Source: Acheta domesticus
Lineage: Eukaryota > Arthropoda > Insecta > Orthoptera > Gryllidae
Assembly: GCA_031308135.1 (NCBI GenBank)
Contig: JAHLJT010000631.1
Coordinates: 190,730,955 to 190,794,954, forward strand
Direction: 5' to 3'
DNA length: 64,000 nt
A program made the translations under genes and the position numbers. The notes below the pieces were generated by a model. It was not told the DNA's origin. It was given only the letters and a program-made list of their open reading frames with translations, and made no database searches. Shown here piece by piece: positions 10,855-23,426 of the stretch (positions are counted from its first letter, which is position 1; each line of letters opens with the position of its first letter).

Positions 10855-11244
10855 AGTTGCATCTCTTTGTTTGGAGATGGGGGTGAAGGGAGCGGAAACG
10901 CGTGAAGGGAGCGGAAGTGGATGAGATGGCGAGAGAAGCGTCGTGCTTATGAGCCGCTGCCAGGAGCAGGAGGGCGGGGGGGGGAGGGGGGGCGTCGGCA
11001 GATGCGTCGCTCGTAGCGTCCGGGCGAAGGCGGCCGCGCCGCGTGAAAGGCAAAGGGCGACGGGCAGAGGGCGGAGGGCGGAGGGCCCTGGGCGAGGCAC
11101 GTACGCAGCACGCGGCGCACTGGACGCCCTCCCCCCTTTCTCCACCACCCCTCCCCCTCCCTCATGCCAACTGCCCAGCGCCCGCTGCTCGATTTACGCC
11201 CGCGCAAAGCTCTGTGCGCGCCTCGGACGTCGCCACTAGCTACG

Positions 11245-11319
<75 letters not shown>

Positions 11320-11400
11320 GCGCGCGCGCGCGCGCACACACACAAACGTACGCACACGTTCGCAAGCAATTGCAGTCGGCGCGTAGGCTCCAAGGGGATC
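10855..11400. other. GC-rich block 4
   Basis: G-rich on the plus strand at first (GGCGGGGGGGGGAGGGGGGGC-like run near 10974-10993), then C-rich near 11130-11165, then the CA/CG microsatellite. Long frames in several phases (for example 11043-11504 plus and 10947-11528 minus) encode Thr-His or Arg-Ala repeats from the microsatellite and are not credible proteins. Confidence 0.6.
11252..11343. repeat. Compound (CA)n-(CG)n-(CA)n microsatellite
   Basis: About 26 CA units are followed by about 15 CG units and a short CA return, all alternating pyrimidine-purine for about 90 bases; a short CG run precedes it at 11243-11252. Such tracts are the classical Z-DNA-forming type. Confidence 0.95.
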
Positions 11401-12359
11401 GCTCTTCTCACTTTAGATTGGCGACCATTCCAAACTTGGACCACTTTGGATTGCAGACCTCTAACGGCAGAGCACATTCGATGTTGAATCTTGCGTCTGG
11501 TTGAATCTCGTCGGGGTGGGTATTTCATAGGCTCTGAGGGCTATTTCTATTTGGTAATCCAGGCATGTGTAACGTCCAACACTGTTTCCTATACTGGGTA
11601 CACTTCGCCAATCTAGTTTCACAAGGTCTCCCACAGTGTTTCTGCTTATCCCTTATATTCGCTGTACGAGTAAGTGTAATGAGTGGACTGTAATGTCCTA
11701 TATGATTAATACTTATTCATACATTCCATATCTGATTGTCAGTAGATGCATGCAAAATATTGGATTTATAACAAAACTGATTAAAAATTTATCGTGTTAA
11801 TATTCAGTGAGAAAATAAATAAAATTACAATAGTGATTTATACAAATTTCGGGTGGCCGTCATATTGTTGAAGTAAAATGAATTCGAATTTGTTTCCAGA
11901 GTAACACATAAACAAAATGAATATCAAATTAAATTATTAACTTTTTAACTATTCTTAATATTGAAATATTACAGTTTGATTACTGTGATAAGTCATTAGG
12001 TTCCTTGAATTAAGGTACAAACAATAAGTACTTGTAGAGAATCTCCGACGAAGAATATGAAACAACTTGTATGTGTGGACACGTCACCATCAGTCACCCA
12101 CTGTCCAATGGTTCTAATATTTCCAATAATTTCAATGATACTCTATTCATTCATGCGAAAACCATTATTTAAAATAAGTGATTAGTTATCACTCAAAGTT
12201 CGTATATAATATTTTTAAGGTGTAATCACAATAACTGTTTTACAATATGCACACGATGGGAACCTCGAAATTAAGTCCTTCTTTATTAACTACGACAATG
12301 TTATGCAAAGCCTTGTGGAAATCATCAAACAAAGAGATGACATAATAAAATTAAAGTGC
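11401..12359. other. No gene recognised
   Basis: AT-rich with no coding, RNA or repeat signal beyond short homopolymer runs. Confidence 0.55.
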
Positions 12360-12562
12360 CTTGTGCAATAGTCTGGACATCATTCCTGGTCATTCGCTGT
12401 ATACGTATCTAAACTGTGGCTGCCGGCTTCGTTATGCGAATTACTTTACTACACTAGGGACAAACAAACATGCCCAAGACGGGACTGGAACCCGCGAACC
12501 TTCGGACCAAAGCGCTAAGTCAGTACACTCTCTTAGCCACTTTGGTCATCCATGTCGGCAGT
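12360..12562 (-). mobile_element. tRNA-derived SINE, family D (minus strand)
   Basis: Read on the minus strand, GTGGCTAAGAGAGTG looks like an A box and the D-arm of a Leu/Ser-type tRNA. GCGCTTTGGTCCGAAGG is like an anticodon-to-variable region, and GGTTCGCGGGTTCCAGTCCC contains the B box and TΨC arm. It continues into a non-tRNA body starting GGGCATGTTTGTTTGTCC. A related head lies on the plus strand at 27199. The degraded tRNA structure and attached body indicate a SINE and not a functional tRNA. Confidence 0.7.
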
Positions 12563-13524
12563 TTCCATTATATACTTAGACAATATCTCTAAAACAACGT
12601 ATTTTCTTTGCGATTTCATTTTTCTTCACAATCAAGAATACGATCTATGATGTATTATTTACAAGAAATTATTGAAGTAAAATTTCTAAAAATATTACTA
12701 AGTGTAGGAAACGTTCAAATAAAATGAAATTTTTCTCCACAGTTGTAACATATTTGTAATTATTTACCTCGTTCAATCCTGAACATATTTTTAAAAAATG
12801 TAAGGCTTTTTAAGGAAGCATAGTCTGATTCCTTCGCTATGCCTATTACCACACGCATTGTAATTTCAGGGGCATATGCAGTTTTGCAAGAGAGCGAATT
12901 ATAAAATTAGATTGTATCGTCTTTCGGACACGTATCAAGTTCAAATACATGGTATTTATGATCTAAATAATCGTGGCTATTGTATTACCATTCTTGTATA
13001 TTCTTCACGGAAAAAGGATGAGATATCGCTTACTCTGGTCCTTAACATTCATCCTCGTCTAATCTATTCTATCTATTGTAACTCCAATAGATCTATCCTG
13101 TCCAGTCTATTGTAACTGCAAATTTTCTTTGAATTAGTTTTTTTGTTTTAGTAAATATTGCAATAACAAAGGACTCCATAGTGAAAGAAAACCGAAGTAG
13201 TCTAAATAACTCTGAACGCAGTATCTTTAATTGAAAATTCTTTACAGATTAAAATAGGTATTTGAAGTTGAAAAAGAAGTATTTGCAGGATAATCCTAAT
13301 TCAAAAATTTTAATGAACAATTTGTTCTTTTTGATCGATTTCCACGTTACGATATTTTTGTTTTGCCGCGGATGTGGTATCATTACCACTAAAAAGAACA
13401 TTATAAATTTTATAAGTAGTTTATAATAAATAGAGAATTGTAGCAGGAATAGAGTAAGACATGGTAGGTCCTACATTTATTAATGTTTTCCATGTTACAA
13501 TATTTTTAAAATTTTATTTCATGA
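12563..13524. other. No gene recognised
   Basis: AT-rich. Around 13055-13115 the words ATCTATTC/TCTATTGTAACT repeat (TCTATTGTAACTCCAATAG, then CCAGTCTATTGTAACTGC), a small local duplication. Confidence 0.55.
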
Positions 13525-13803
13525 TTTTATTTGTTGGCGTTGTGGTGGATAGCCATACTTTGCCGGCCAGCTGATGGTGTTCCCCATGCCTGGGCCCAGT
13601 TAAATTTCCATGCTTGGCGGTATGAGCGACATGTGGAAAACATGACTTATTACGTTCACCACAACTAGCAAGATCCCTCTACTACAGAAATAGGAACGAT
13701 TTTAATGGAAAGTTACAACGCTACTTTTTAATCGACCGGAAATCAAACCCGGGACCTACATCATAGGGAGCTAGTACGCTCTCCATGACCCATCCTAGAG
13801 GCA
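13525..13803 (-). mobile_element. tRNA-derived SINE, family C, copy 1 (minus strand)
   Basis: Minus-strand order: GGATGGGTCATGGAGAGCG (A-box region), then GGTCCCGGGTTTGATTTCCGG (B-box region), then a body ending near GTGGTGAACG...CATGTCGCTCATACC. The 48.1-48.4 kb minus-strand unit has the same order and matching segments (GGGTGACTCATGG; GTGTTCGATTCCCGGCCGG; the ATGTGGCT/ATGGAAA body). These two copies together support a dispersed family. Confidence 0.65.
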
Positions 13804-14289
13804 GTTATATTTTTTTATTCATAGTACAATCTATGGTCCGATTAAAATAAGTTGGTGATTGATCGATGCGAATGGAAGGGAGCAACATTGACAGTTTGCG
13901 TACCACTAATCACTTGCTTCCGGGACACGAAAGTAAACACTTGAAATAAATACTTATTAAAGTAACCAAATCATACACTCATATTGTAAGAAGCTACAGT
14001 TTCAGAAGCACAACTGTCAATCACCAAATATTTTAATCGGAACATAGTTAACAGTTTTTGAAACTGAAGAATTCGCACAATTATGGTTTTAATTACTTCT
14101 GATAAAAAAAATTACCTCAGAGACTAGCGCGTTGACAACTTAGTTATTATGAAAGGTGTATAAGTCAATACAAAGGAAATCTTATACACTTGATGGAAAT
14201 CTTAAAACTGCCGCCTAAACGTTTACGTTAGTTGCTTGTTTTCCCTCTGTATATTATTTCAACGACCATTATTATTTCCTTAACACGCC
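13804..14289. other. No gene recognised
   Basis: AT-rich sequence without supported features. Confidence 0.55.
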
Positions 14290-14800
14290 CCCCTTTGGCG
14301 TTTATTTCAATTGTCGCTGCTGCTCTTCAACTCAACGAATTGTTTCACTCCCGTCGCATCTGGGCCAATTGGGGCCGTGTTATTCCAATCGAGCGAGGCC
14401 ACCGCCTGCGGGTGCAGCCCCTCGGCGGGCGACAGTGGCGCTGCGGGCGAGCGGCGTCGACGTTTGCACCGAGCTGTACGCGGGTGCTCAGCCCTCCTCC
14501 GGGCCAAGGCTCTCTCGCACTGTCACGTTCCGGGGGCTCCCCGCCCTCGCAGTCCTGCTTCCCCACCGGCCCCCCACCTCCTCCGCGCCCGCCGCCCGCG
14601 CGGTCGCCGCCATTGCCACCCCCTGTTCCTGCCGCCGCCGCCGCCGCCGCTAATGAAACCGCGGCGGGCGCCTGCCGGAGTTGTCGCTGGCCAACATCTG
14701 TGCCTCCGCTACGCACCTCCAGGCCTTCGCTCAGCCTGGAGCATCGCCCGTTTGCATCGCCGCCAGACAGATCGGCTCTCCTCCTACCCCTCCCCACTCT
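14290..14800. other. GC-rich block 5
   Basis: CpG-rich block with a (GCC)n run at 14629-14650. Proline/alanine-rich frames exist on both strands over the same bases (14232-14858 plus, 14345-14797 minus), which is a composition effect. No domain is seen. Confidence 0.55.
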
Positions 14801-14829
14801 CTCTCTCTCACTTCTCTCTCTCTCTCTCC
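14797..14829. repeat. (CT)n microsatellite, interrupted
   Basis: About 33 bases of CT units with one short interruption, at the 3' border of the GC-rich block. Confidence 0.9.
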
Positions 14830-16015
14830 TCTGTCGTGATTTTCATGTTAATGACTAGATGTACTTTTCTTTGAAAATTCTTGTATGTGCATTTCTATTT
14901 GTGTACTAATATTTGAAAATAATAATAATTAATTTTCTAATTATTTAACAGTCACTTATTTAATAGATCAAACAGTAAGAGCATTTGGAATGGGGCATGC
15001 ATTAAAGATTTAATAATTGTGGATTATTCCGAGTGCATAGTCATTTCTAAACGATAGTTCAGTTACACACGTATTCATGAGGATTGTGAATTTGAATTAC
15101 TGTGATGGATCATTATTAATGGACATAGGCAGTCTTAAATATTAATATAATTCTCTGAGGGGAATGTTTGTAATGGCAACTGTTAAAAGTTAATATTTCA
15201 AATAATTAATAAATGAATATTTCATTTGAACATTCTTAAAGTTGATGGAGTATCTTAGAAGTACAACTGCAATGTTGTCACAGTACGATAACAGTCGTAC
15301 AATTGACGTTATGTTTACAATATTGAAGTAAAAGGGCTTTGGGTACTATTATTATTCGTATTTACAAGAAGAGCCTTGAATAATGAATTAGCAATTGTTT
15401 AAACAAAAATAATGGTTCTTGGTTTTTGAATCTTCGTTATACAATTGAAATATTACGACGCTCACAATGATATAGTTCCAAGGAACAAGTTTGAGCTCCT
15501 GAAAATATAAAACTACAGACAGTTGTGTCTTTATTGATGCTAGAAATCACATATTAAAATGTAAGTTATAACTCCTTGCCAGAGACGATGCTTTGATCCA
15601 ACATGTTCCAACAACCTGTAAAATACAGAAAATCAATTATGATTTACATACCTTACGACAATCCCCACTTTCGTAATTAATGTTTAGTTACATTGTAATT
15701 AAGTCCAACAAGATGTGTTGTACAAAATGCAATTATGAGCGCGACACACATCTCTCTACCAAGCTCGGACACGAAGCAGAGTTGCCATATGTCTTGAGAG
15801 CTGTTTCCCCACTACTATTACGGAATATCCACAAATAACCACTTCACTGTTACAAAATTCCCCAACATTAAAACGAAAATATTCTTTGAGTACAAATTAT
15901 GACAAACGACATGAGCTGTCCTTGCCGATTCCATTGGCTATCCCCTTAAATTCAAATAATTCAAATCAACCAGTGATCGGTCTTTTCGAACCCTTATATT
16001 ATCTTCGTTTTTCTC
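14830..16015. other. No gene recognised
   Basis: AT-rich. No coding or repeat signal that I can support. Confidence 0.55.
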
Positions 16016-17585
16016 GTTTTTTACTTTCACGTATACGTACGTATACACGGAGTGATATACGTAGTATAGGGAAGGATATGTAATATTGCGCGAAAAAATG
16101 GCCAATTTTCACCAGAAAAAAATTCGTTGCAGGGCCGTGATAACGAAAAAGTGGATAAATCCAGTTGCTAAATTAAAAAACAATCCCCTAACACGTGGTG
16201 TAGCCAGAACCCCTCTTTATGGGAAAAACCAATTGAAAGGAAAACGTCCGTCTGTCCTTCTGTGAACACTGCTAACGCCTAAATCATACGTACTATTTCT
16301 TCCAAAATGGATATTCCCTGGTCGATCTGGTTCTAGTCGAAGTTTTGAGATTTTGAAAAAGATTCTCTAAAATTTGGAGGTACTTTACATGAAGCCGCCC
16401 CCCCTACACTTTCAAAATTTTATCAAAAACTGCTCCAAATGTTTTCTTTTAATTTCTTATAAAATAGAGTAAAATACATTTATTAAGGTGGCGTAGGTCC
16501 GATTTTCACGGATAACTCTGAATTTTCGAAAATTGCAAAATTTTGAATTTTATTCGGCGTTTTTCTCCAACTACAAAATCAGATAGAGATTTTTCTTTCA
16601 AATAAAATTTGTTCTTCGCAGTGAGTTTTTCTTCAAGATCATGTACATTTTTTTGAAATTTTTAGTAGTTTTCGCACAATATTGCGTGAAATATGTGCAA
16701 TTTTAAAAAATTACAAAAACAATATTTTCTCAAAAAGGCTACAAATTTTTCTTTAAACTTTTGGTGGGTACAGTGCCTAATGTATTTTATGAGATGACAA
16801 AAACCCCAGATTGCTCTATTCTTTTGTTTTTTCAAAAATTACAAAAATGAAATTCTTTTGATTGGTCTCTCACGTCGTTAATATTTACATTAGCAGCGAT
16901 TTTTTCACATTCTTTTATTTACGAGTACATGTGCTTTAAATAACGTCAAGTAAAGTTACTCGAAAACACAACTGTTTTCTGTGAAATGTAGCTCCAAACT
17001 CCGCATTTTCAGAAACGCTCAAACGCCATTTTCTCATATATGGCTGCAAATTTTTTTCTTAAAACTTTTGTAACGAATCGTGCTAATTACACTCTTTAAT
17101 ATGATGTAAAGTTTATTTTGAGTTATTTTTTTGTTTTTTAAAAAATTATATAAATGTATTTTTTTTAAAGATCCCTCATATTTTTAATATGCACATTACC
17201 AGCAATTTGTAAACATTATTATATTTGTGAGTGTAAGTGCTTCAAATAACTTCAAATAAAGTATTTTGAAAACTCAAAAATGTTCTGTGAAAATGAGCTT
17301 CAAATTTCGCATTTTTAGTAGCGCTAAACGCCATTTTCTCTTAAATGGTACATAATTTTTAAAAGAAAATTGCCATTTATGACTAGGTTTTTGTGTTCTG
17401 TAATATTCTAAAATTAATGTTAATGAAACCGAAAAATTAAGAAAATGACAAAAAAAATGTACTTTTGGCAGTGATAGATGACAGCTGGCAAGAAAGAGTA
17501 TGTGACAATTCCTAATAGCTAGCGAAGACCCAAGGAAATAGAAAACTAATACGGGAAAGTCTGTGCCATTCTGTAGCACCACTAG
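16016..17585 (+). mobile_element. Helentron/DINE-like element, copy 1
   Basis: The family was defined by comparing this unit with 18.1-19.6 and 41.9-43.5 kb. The start is a T run plus ACTTTCACGTAT (ACTTTCCCGTAT in the other two) followed by the 16 bp palindrome GTATACGTACGTATAC. The 3' part has ATACGGGAAAGT (17549-17560), the exact inverse of the 5' subterminal word. The end is a small hairpin (GTGC...GCAC) followed by CACTAG and then TT. A short CGTCCGTCTGTC region lies about 230 bases in. No transposase or helicase is encoded. Subterminal inverted repeats, an internal tetranucleotide tract, a 3' stem-loop with CTAG and T-T insertion sites are the traits described for helentron-associated (DINE-1/HINE) elements. 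The classification is inference. Confidence 0.75.
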
Positions 17586-18092
17586 TTCTTTCTCTATGCC
17601 TGTCCTTAATTTTTCTCTTTTTGTTACATAAAAATAAAAAAAGAATGACGTCTATTATTTCTTTTTTATTAACAATAATTGAGACGATAATATGTCTATA
17701 TCGACTCCGGATGAAAATAATTTCCTCAAAAACCCCTAGACATTTCTTCGTCCATTTATGTTCCCCATCTCCCCACAACGAAAAAAATCCCAATTCGAGG
17801 ACAAAATTTCCCAATATTGCAACCCTGACACGAAGAGAACGAACTAGAAGAGAAAATCATGGAGTTACGAATATTAGCGCCTTGGGAGAAAATACAATAG
17901 TTTGACTTTTGTTTTTCCTGATTAAATTAGATTGTCTCTTATTTTATAGCGTTTTAAAGTAAGGACTGGATAAGAATTTGATACAATTATTGTAGAATGT
18001 TCTGAATGAATGGGAATTTTGTAGGAGGGACTGGCAGGTACTCTTCATTGTGTCGTGAACTAGTGTCAGATAACTGGTACTTCTTGTAGCTA
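17586..18092. other. Spacer between two helentron-like copies
   Basis: A 507 bp AT-rich interval with no recognisable gene. A plus-strand frame at 17621-17905 and a minus-strand one at 17512-17814 overlap and are not credible. Confidence 0.55.
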
Positions 18093-19619
18093 TTTTTTAC
18101 TTTCCCGTATTCGCAGGTACACACGGAGTGATATACGTAGTATAGGGAAAGTTATGTAATGCTGCGCGAAAAAATGGCCAATTTCGGCGGAAAAAAATTA
18201 ATTGCCGGGCCGTGAAAACGAAGAAGTGGATAAAACTAGTTGCTAACTTAAGAGAAAAAAAAATCCCCTAACAAGTGGTCTGTCCGTCTGTGAACACTGC
18301 CTGAACAACGCCTACCATACGTACCATCTACCATACGCACGATTTGTTCCAAAATGGATATTGCCCGGTCGATCTGATTCTAGTCGAAGTTTTGAGATTT
18401 TGAAAAAGATTCTTCAAAATTTGGAGGTCCTTTATATGAAGCCCCCCGGGGATTTTCAAAATTTTCTAAAAAAAGGCTCCAAATTTTTTCTTTAAATTTC
18501 TTGTATGAATAGAGTAAAATACATGGCATAGGTCCGATTTTCAGCAATAACTCTGAATTTTCGAAAATTGTGAAAGTTTGAATTTTTTCGACGTCTTTCT
18601 CCAACTACAAAATTGAAGATAGATATTTTTTCTTCCAATAAAATTTGTTCAGCATATTGAGTTCTTTCATAAAGGTCATGTAAATGTTTTCAAAATGTTA
18701 GTAGTTTTCATGCAATATGTGCAATTTTAAAATAATTACAAAAACAAGATTTTCTCAAAAACGGCTCCAATTTTTTTCTTTAAACTTTTGGTAGAGATAG
18801 TGTTAAATGTACTCTATCAGATGATGACCCATATTGCTCTATAGGTTGGTTTTTTTCAAAAATTACAAAAATTTAAATTTTTTCACGTTTCTCAGGTCTA
18901 TAATATTTACATTAGCGTCGATTTTTTCACATTATTATATTTACGAATACATGTGCTTTAAATAATATCCAGTAAAGTTTATCGAAAACACAACCGTTTC
19001 CTGTGAAAAGGAGCTCAAAATTTCGCATTTTCAGAAACGCTCAAACGCCATTTTCTCATGTATGGCTGCAAATGTTTTCTTCAAACTTTTGTAACGGATA
19101 GTGCTAATTACACTCTTTAGTATAGCCTAAAGTTTATTTTCAGTTATTTTTTTGTTTTTTCAAAAATTACATAATTGCAATTTTTTTGAAAGATCTCTCA
19201 CTTCTTTAATATGCACATTACCAGCAATTTGTAAACATTATTATATTTGTGAGTATAAGTGCTTGAAATAACTTCAAATAAGTATTTTGAAAACCCAAAA
19301 ATTTTCTGTGAAAATTAGCTTCAAATTTCGCATTGTTAGTAGCGCTAAAACGCCATTTTCTCTTAAACGATACATAATTTTTAAAAGAAAATTGCCATTG
19401 ATGACTAGGTTTTTGTGTTCTGTAATATTCTAAAATTAATGTTTCCGTTCTACCAATAGGAAACCGAAAAATTAAAAAAATGACAAAAAAATGTCCTTTT
19501 GGCGGTGATAGATGGCAGCTGGCAAGAAAGAGTTTGTGGCAATTCCGAATAGCTAGGGAAGACCCAAGGAAATAGAAAACTAATACGGGAAAGTCTGTGC
19601 CATTCTGTAGCACCACTAG
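18093..19619 (+). mobile_element. Helentron/DINE-like element, copy 2
   Basis: Same family and orientation as the 16.0 kb copy. It has 5' ACTTTCCCGTAT (18099-18110), 3' inverse ATACGGGAAAGT (19583-19594), the terminal hairpin and CACTAG|TT. The palindrome after the 5' word is damaged (TTCGCAGGTACAC). A local duplication of ACCATACG words at about 18308-18330 replaces part of the segment after the CCGT tract, which is itself shortened. The minus-strand frame 19218-19616 also occurs in copy 1, but that follows from shared repeat sequence and I do not regard it as a gene. Confidence 0.75.
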
Positions 19620-20711
19620 TTGATATATTCATACCTCCATGGTTGATACGCCGGGTAGCCTGTACGATGTAATAATGCAAGAAAGGTTGCTTGATTGAAT
19701 TCTGTAAAGCTCAATATTATGCATAAGAAACATTTATGTGTGTAGTAGTTTGGCAAAATATGAATACAATTAGGTTTGAATAATCAGCAGTGTTGCCAGG
19801 TCCGCCTCGAAAAAATAGCAGACAAGAGGGGGATAGTAAAAAAATTACAATTAAGTTATATATATATTCTTACAAATTTCCTATCCTTTTTCTTTTAGAC
19901 TATATAGCGTTAGATAAACGTGCCATTATACCAAAAAGCTTTTGAAGAAACCATTTCATGAAATAAATAATTAACATAATGTGAACTTGCCAACCATAAT
20001 AAATTCTCGATTATAATGTCAGACATTTATGAAATATATTAAAATATCATGCCCTATCAAGAATTCTGAACTCACCTATTTGTTCTACATAGGACTATTA
20101 AAGTAATTAGTTTGTGTATTAAAAAATCATACGTATTCATGAAGAAAACTGAATACGAAAACAGAATCCCATCGGGTCTCTTAATAGCTTCCTATCGTTA
20201 ATGATCATAGAGACTTAGCCCTATAGGGGGATATAATATCTCCATACATGACCTTAGGGATGTCAGGGAAGAAACAAAAATTGCGTGTTCCGTTGTTTTA
20301 GGCAAGGTCCGTATACAAGGGTCTGTCAAAGTGCGATCCTGAATGTGTCCGTTCCGCGCATTTGAAGTCACACGCCCCGGACTCCCGGTCAAGGTCCGTA
20401 TATGGACCTGTAGAATTTTCATTCCAAATGTGCACGGCGTCGACCCATGCTCAATAGAAAAATTCTCCGCCGCCGGTTTACGGCCGGTGAACGACGTTTT
20501 GCTCCGGTTCTGGATTTGCAACTACGTAATGTAACTCACCGGTTAATCGTGTCTTATTTTAGTATTATAACACCAAAGTAGGTTTTGTATTTACATTTAT
20601 TTCACCAATAATATTTACTATTTTGTTATGTATTTATTATGATTATTTAATTTTAAATACTTATTTTTCTTTTTATTTATTACATTTATTAAATAGATCA
20701 ATATATTATTC
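19620..20711. other. No gene recognised
   Basis: AT-rich apart from 20160-20545, which is near-balanced in composition and carries CAAGGTCCGTATA twice (20303 and 20390). A 107-codon minus-strand frame (20198-20521) covers this part, and its product is not recognised. At 19788 CAGTGTTGCCAGG resembles a hAT terminus, but I found no matching right end. Confidence 0.5.
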
Positions 20712-20800
20712 TGATCCAAACGGGTGCGGTGCTAGGGCAGCAGTTCCCATATGAACGGGGCGCTTGAGGCCGTGTGTTCGTGTCCTGCGTAGGCACGGGT
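20712..20800 (+). mobile_element. Possible tRNA-like SINE head
   Basis: GGTGCGGTGCTAGGGCAGCAG followed about 45 bases later by CGTGTGTTCGTGTCCTGC has the spacing and rough sequence of Pol III A and B boxes. There is no second copy in the window, so this is weak. Confidence 0.3.
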
Positions 20801-21579
20801 TTCTTCACCGTTGTGTTTCCAGTCGTTATGCTTCTTTTCTATCGCGTCCTCCCATTACCCGCTATCCAGAGTAACGAAGGAGCTTGCATGTGAGGCAAGG
20901 AAACCGATGCATTTGAGGCGGCAGGTCTCCTTGATCGCTTGATTGTATAGCTTGGTCACATTCTTAATTCCACACGAATTCCCTATAAACACCCTAAGCC
21001 TCGCCTAACCCCTTAACCTAAAAATATTTGAACAGTGTAAAAGCTCAACCTCAATGTGAGACTTGAAGTGTGCAACAAGACTGCTTATTGGGAAGAGATT
21101 CCAGAGGACCTGTTGTGACTGCGAGAGCGTCTGGTTAGGTTCCGATAGACGGCAACCTAGAAGAGGGTCGGGCGAAACGGAAAAGTTGTCCCGACCAAGA
21201 AAAGAGAAATCTAATCTAATTTGATTAAAGATTTATTTTAGTTGTAACTCTACCCCTTTCTGTGATTTGTATGCTTTGAGGGAAAGGTTTGAAATTTTAC
21301 GATTTAACATCATCTGAGGTACCGAGTGATACAAATCTCTCTTATTGGGCCTCATTGATTCGCACATACAACAGAGGTTGACCTCCAGTTACAGCCTTTA
21401 TAACTTAATAAACCATAAAGCCAAAGACATTCAAAGTGAAAATAGATAAACACAAGGTGATTCCGTTATAGAAACTCCTAGGAAGGTGTAGCGTGAACAC
21501 ATCACAAACAAAGTGCGTGATTTAGGATTCCATCGGCGATAAACGACGAGCAGGCATCCGTCACAAAAGCCAGATTTTA
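20801..21579. other. No gene recognised
   Basis: Mixed composition. Possibly the body of the preceding SINE-like head, with no second copy to confirm it. Confidence 0.45.
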
Positions 21580-21775
21580 CGGCACAACGTCTTCATTCAA
21601 TTTCGCCTTTCTCCCGTTCGATCCGCTTATCTCGAGGCCCCGACTTGCGTGCGTCCCCAGCCAGCTCCCGGCTCCGCAGCGTCGCGAGCGCTGCTTTCTT
21701 TTGCTCCGCGGCGGGGCGAAGATCCGCTGTTTGTCATGCGCCGCGTTTAGACGATCTGGCTTTGCACTAGCCTTC
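21580..21775. other. GC-rich block 6
   Basis: A short CpG-containing island between AT-rich flanks. A minus-strand frame (21577-21777) spans it without a recognised product. Confidence 0.45.
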
Positions 21776-22295
21776 ATAGCACAGACAAACTCTTTATGGC
21801 TTTTGTGTGTGACAGGAAGTTGTAAGTTTTGATAGTAGAGTCAGGTCGAAAATAAACTGCATTATATCCGGACTCAAATAAGAATGGCGTGAATACATTC
21901 ACAAAAATGTAACACATCGACTTCATGCAATGCATTTGTTTGAAAATTTCCGATGTTTCACTAATCGGAATCATCGTTTAATGTTTAACGGGTTTTGCGA
22001 AAATAAAAGCGTAATGAATTTCCCCGCTGTGTATTTTCAACATTTTAAAAATCCAATAACTCGTGGCTTACTAAATTTATTTAATTTGAAACATTTTGTA
22101 GTCGTGTCACTAGTTCATTTATTACGAATTTTGGAATGTAAAACATTTGTAAAATTCACTGCGAATTTGGCATCAATCATTATTATTCGTCTTGAATGGT
22201 CAGATGACTTTTGTGACTTCCCTTGAATCAATAAGTTTAGACGGAATCAATAAGTGAAAGAACACCCTGGATCTTTCTAACTTTGCTTTCATCGG
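21776..22295. other. No gene recognised
   Basis: AT-rich. A 98-codon plus-strand frame (21930-22226) has no recognised domain. Confidence 0.5.
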
Positions 22296-22590
22296 GAAGT
22301 ATCTCCTTTACAGCCGTCGCCCCTGATGTGTCTCAGCCAGTCGCCACCCACCCCACCCCGCCCCGTCGCGCTCCCCGTCAGCCGTCGCCGCCGCCGCCGT
22401 CTCCGCCGCCGTTGCCACCAAGGCGACGCGTCGCGTCGGTCCGCGCTGTCACTTTTGCCTTCGGGGTATTTATGGCTTCCAGCTCCAACGTCTCTTTTCC
22501 ATCCACTCCGTCTCTTCTTCATTGAATGCTCCTCCGCGTTCGCTGTTCTCGTGAGGAGCGGATTTACGGGAACCTCTGAAGCGGGTTAAA
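22296..22590. other. GC-rich block 7 with (CCG)n
   Basis: CpG-rich with repeated CCGCCG/CGTCGCCG units at about 22380-22420. Three overlapping frames on both strands are products of this composition. Confidence 0.5.
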
Positions 22591-23367
22591 GTTGTACCCT
22601 CAGCGTCTTCTTGCTATTTTCCAGATAATATATGATTTTTTCTGCGATGCGTGACAAATGTATGTTGTAGTTGTTTTTACGACGATATAACGAAGTATTA
22701 AAATAAAGGTTTAGTCACGCGAGGGAAATGTTACATTCGGAACGCGTTTGTAGATTGATATCCCTGGAGTAAATAAATCCATTTTATCCTATTATCTATA
22801 TGATATATGACTCTAACATTTCTTCATAAATTTCTAACCACAAGTGTCATTTCTCTGCCAAGTTGATATAAAATATAACCCGTGTATGTTTGGAGTCATG
22901 TCAAACCCGAATCTACACATGCTTCAACTGCCTAGATATTAAAACAATGTTTACTTTCTCGAAGATAAATAATAAGAAATTGTTGTTTAAATACTAGAAA
23001 ACTTATAGATAAATATTCGATTTAAATTCTGAAATGGATAGAAATATCTTTGTGTAGTGACAAAATTATGAGAAAATAAATCGTTTAAATACGTTAATTA
23101 AATACGTTTTCCTTTATGACAAAGAGTAGAAATCGGTTCCTGTTTTACTGAAAGACCGAGAGGTGAATCATTGGCTCTTGAGGCAAAAATAGTACTGGAT
23201 TGTACATGCAAGAGAGATGCATAATTTTTCTGAGGTGCATGTGAGATTCGCAACCCTAGAGCTAAAAGTACACTAAAGAAAAAATGGCTGCTCTCTCCTC
23301 GTGAGTTTGCTATTTTTTCCACGACCCTAAAACATACTTGTGAAAAACTAATTTCAATTTTTTAAAA
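22591..23367. other. No gene recognised
   Basis: AT-rich DNA with no supported features. Confidence 0.55.
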
Positions 23368-23373
23368 ATAATA

Positions 23374-23426
<53 letters not shown>
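23368..23426. repeat. (AAT)n microsatellite
   Basis: About 19 AAT units with one G interruption near the start. Confidence 0.95.

Noticed and set aside
10947..11528. 193-codon minus-strand open frame
   Set aside because: It translates the CA/CG microsatellite and GC-rich low-complexity DNA. Equally long frames exist on the other strand over the same bases.
14232..14874. 208- and 187-codon plus-strand frames
   Set aside because: Pro/Ala/Arg-rich products of CpG-dense DNA in overlapping phases, no domain and an opposite-strand frame of similar length.
17274..19616. A similar minus-strand frame in two helentron-like copies
   Set aside because: Similarity follows from shared repeat DNA. The third copy breaks the frame and the product has no domain.
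19788..19810. hAT terminus (CAGTGTTGCCAGG)
   Set aside because: No inverted partner or 8 bp duplication was found nearby.
20995..21020. Telomere-like CCTAACCCCTTAACCTAA
   Set aside because: Single imperfect occurrence with no tandem array of the insect TTAGG unit.
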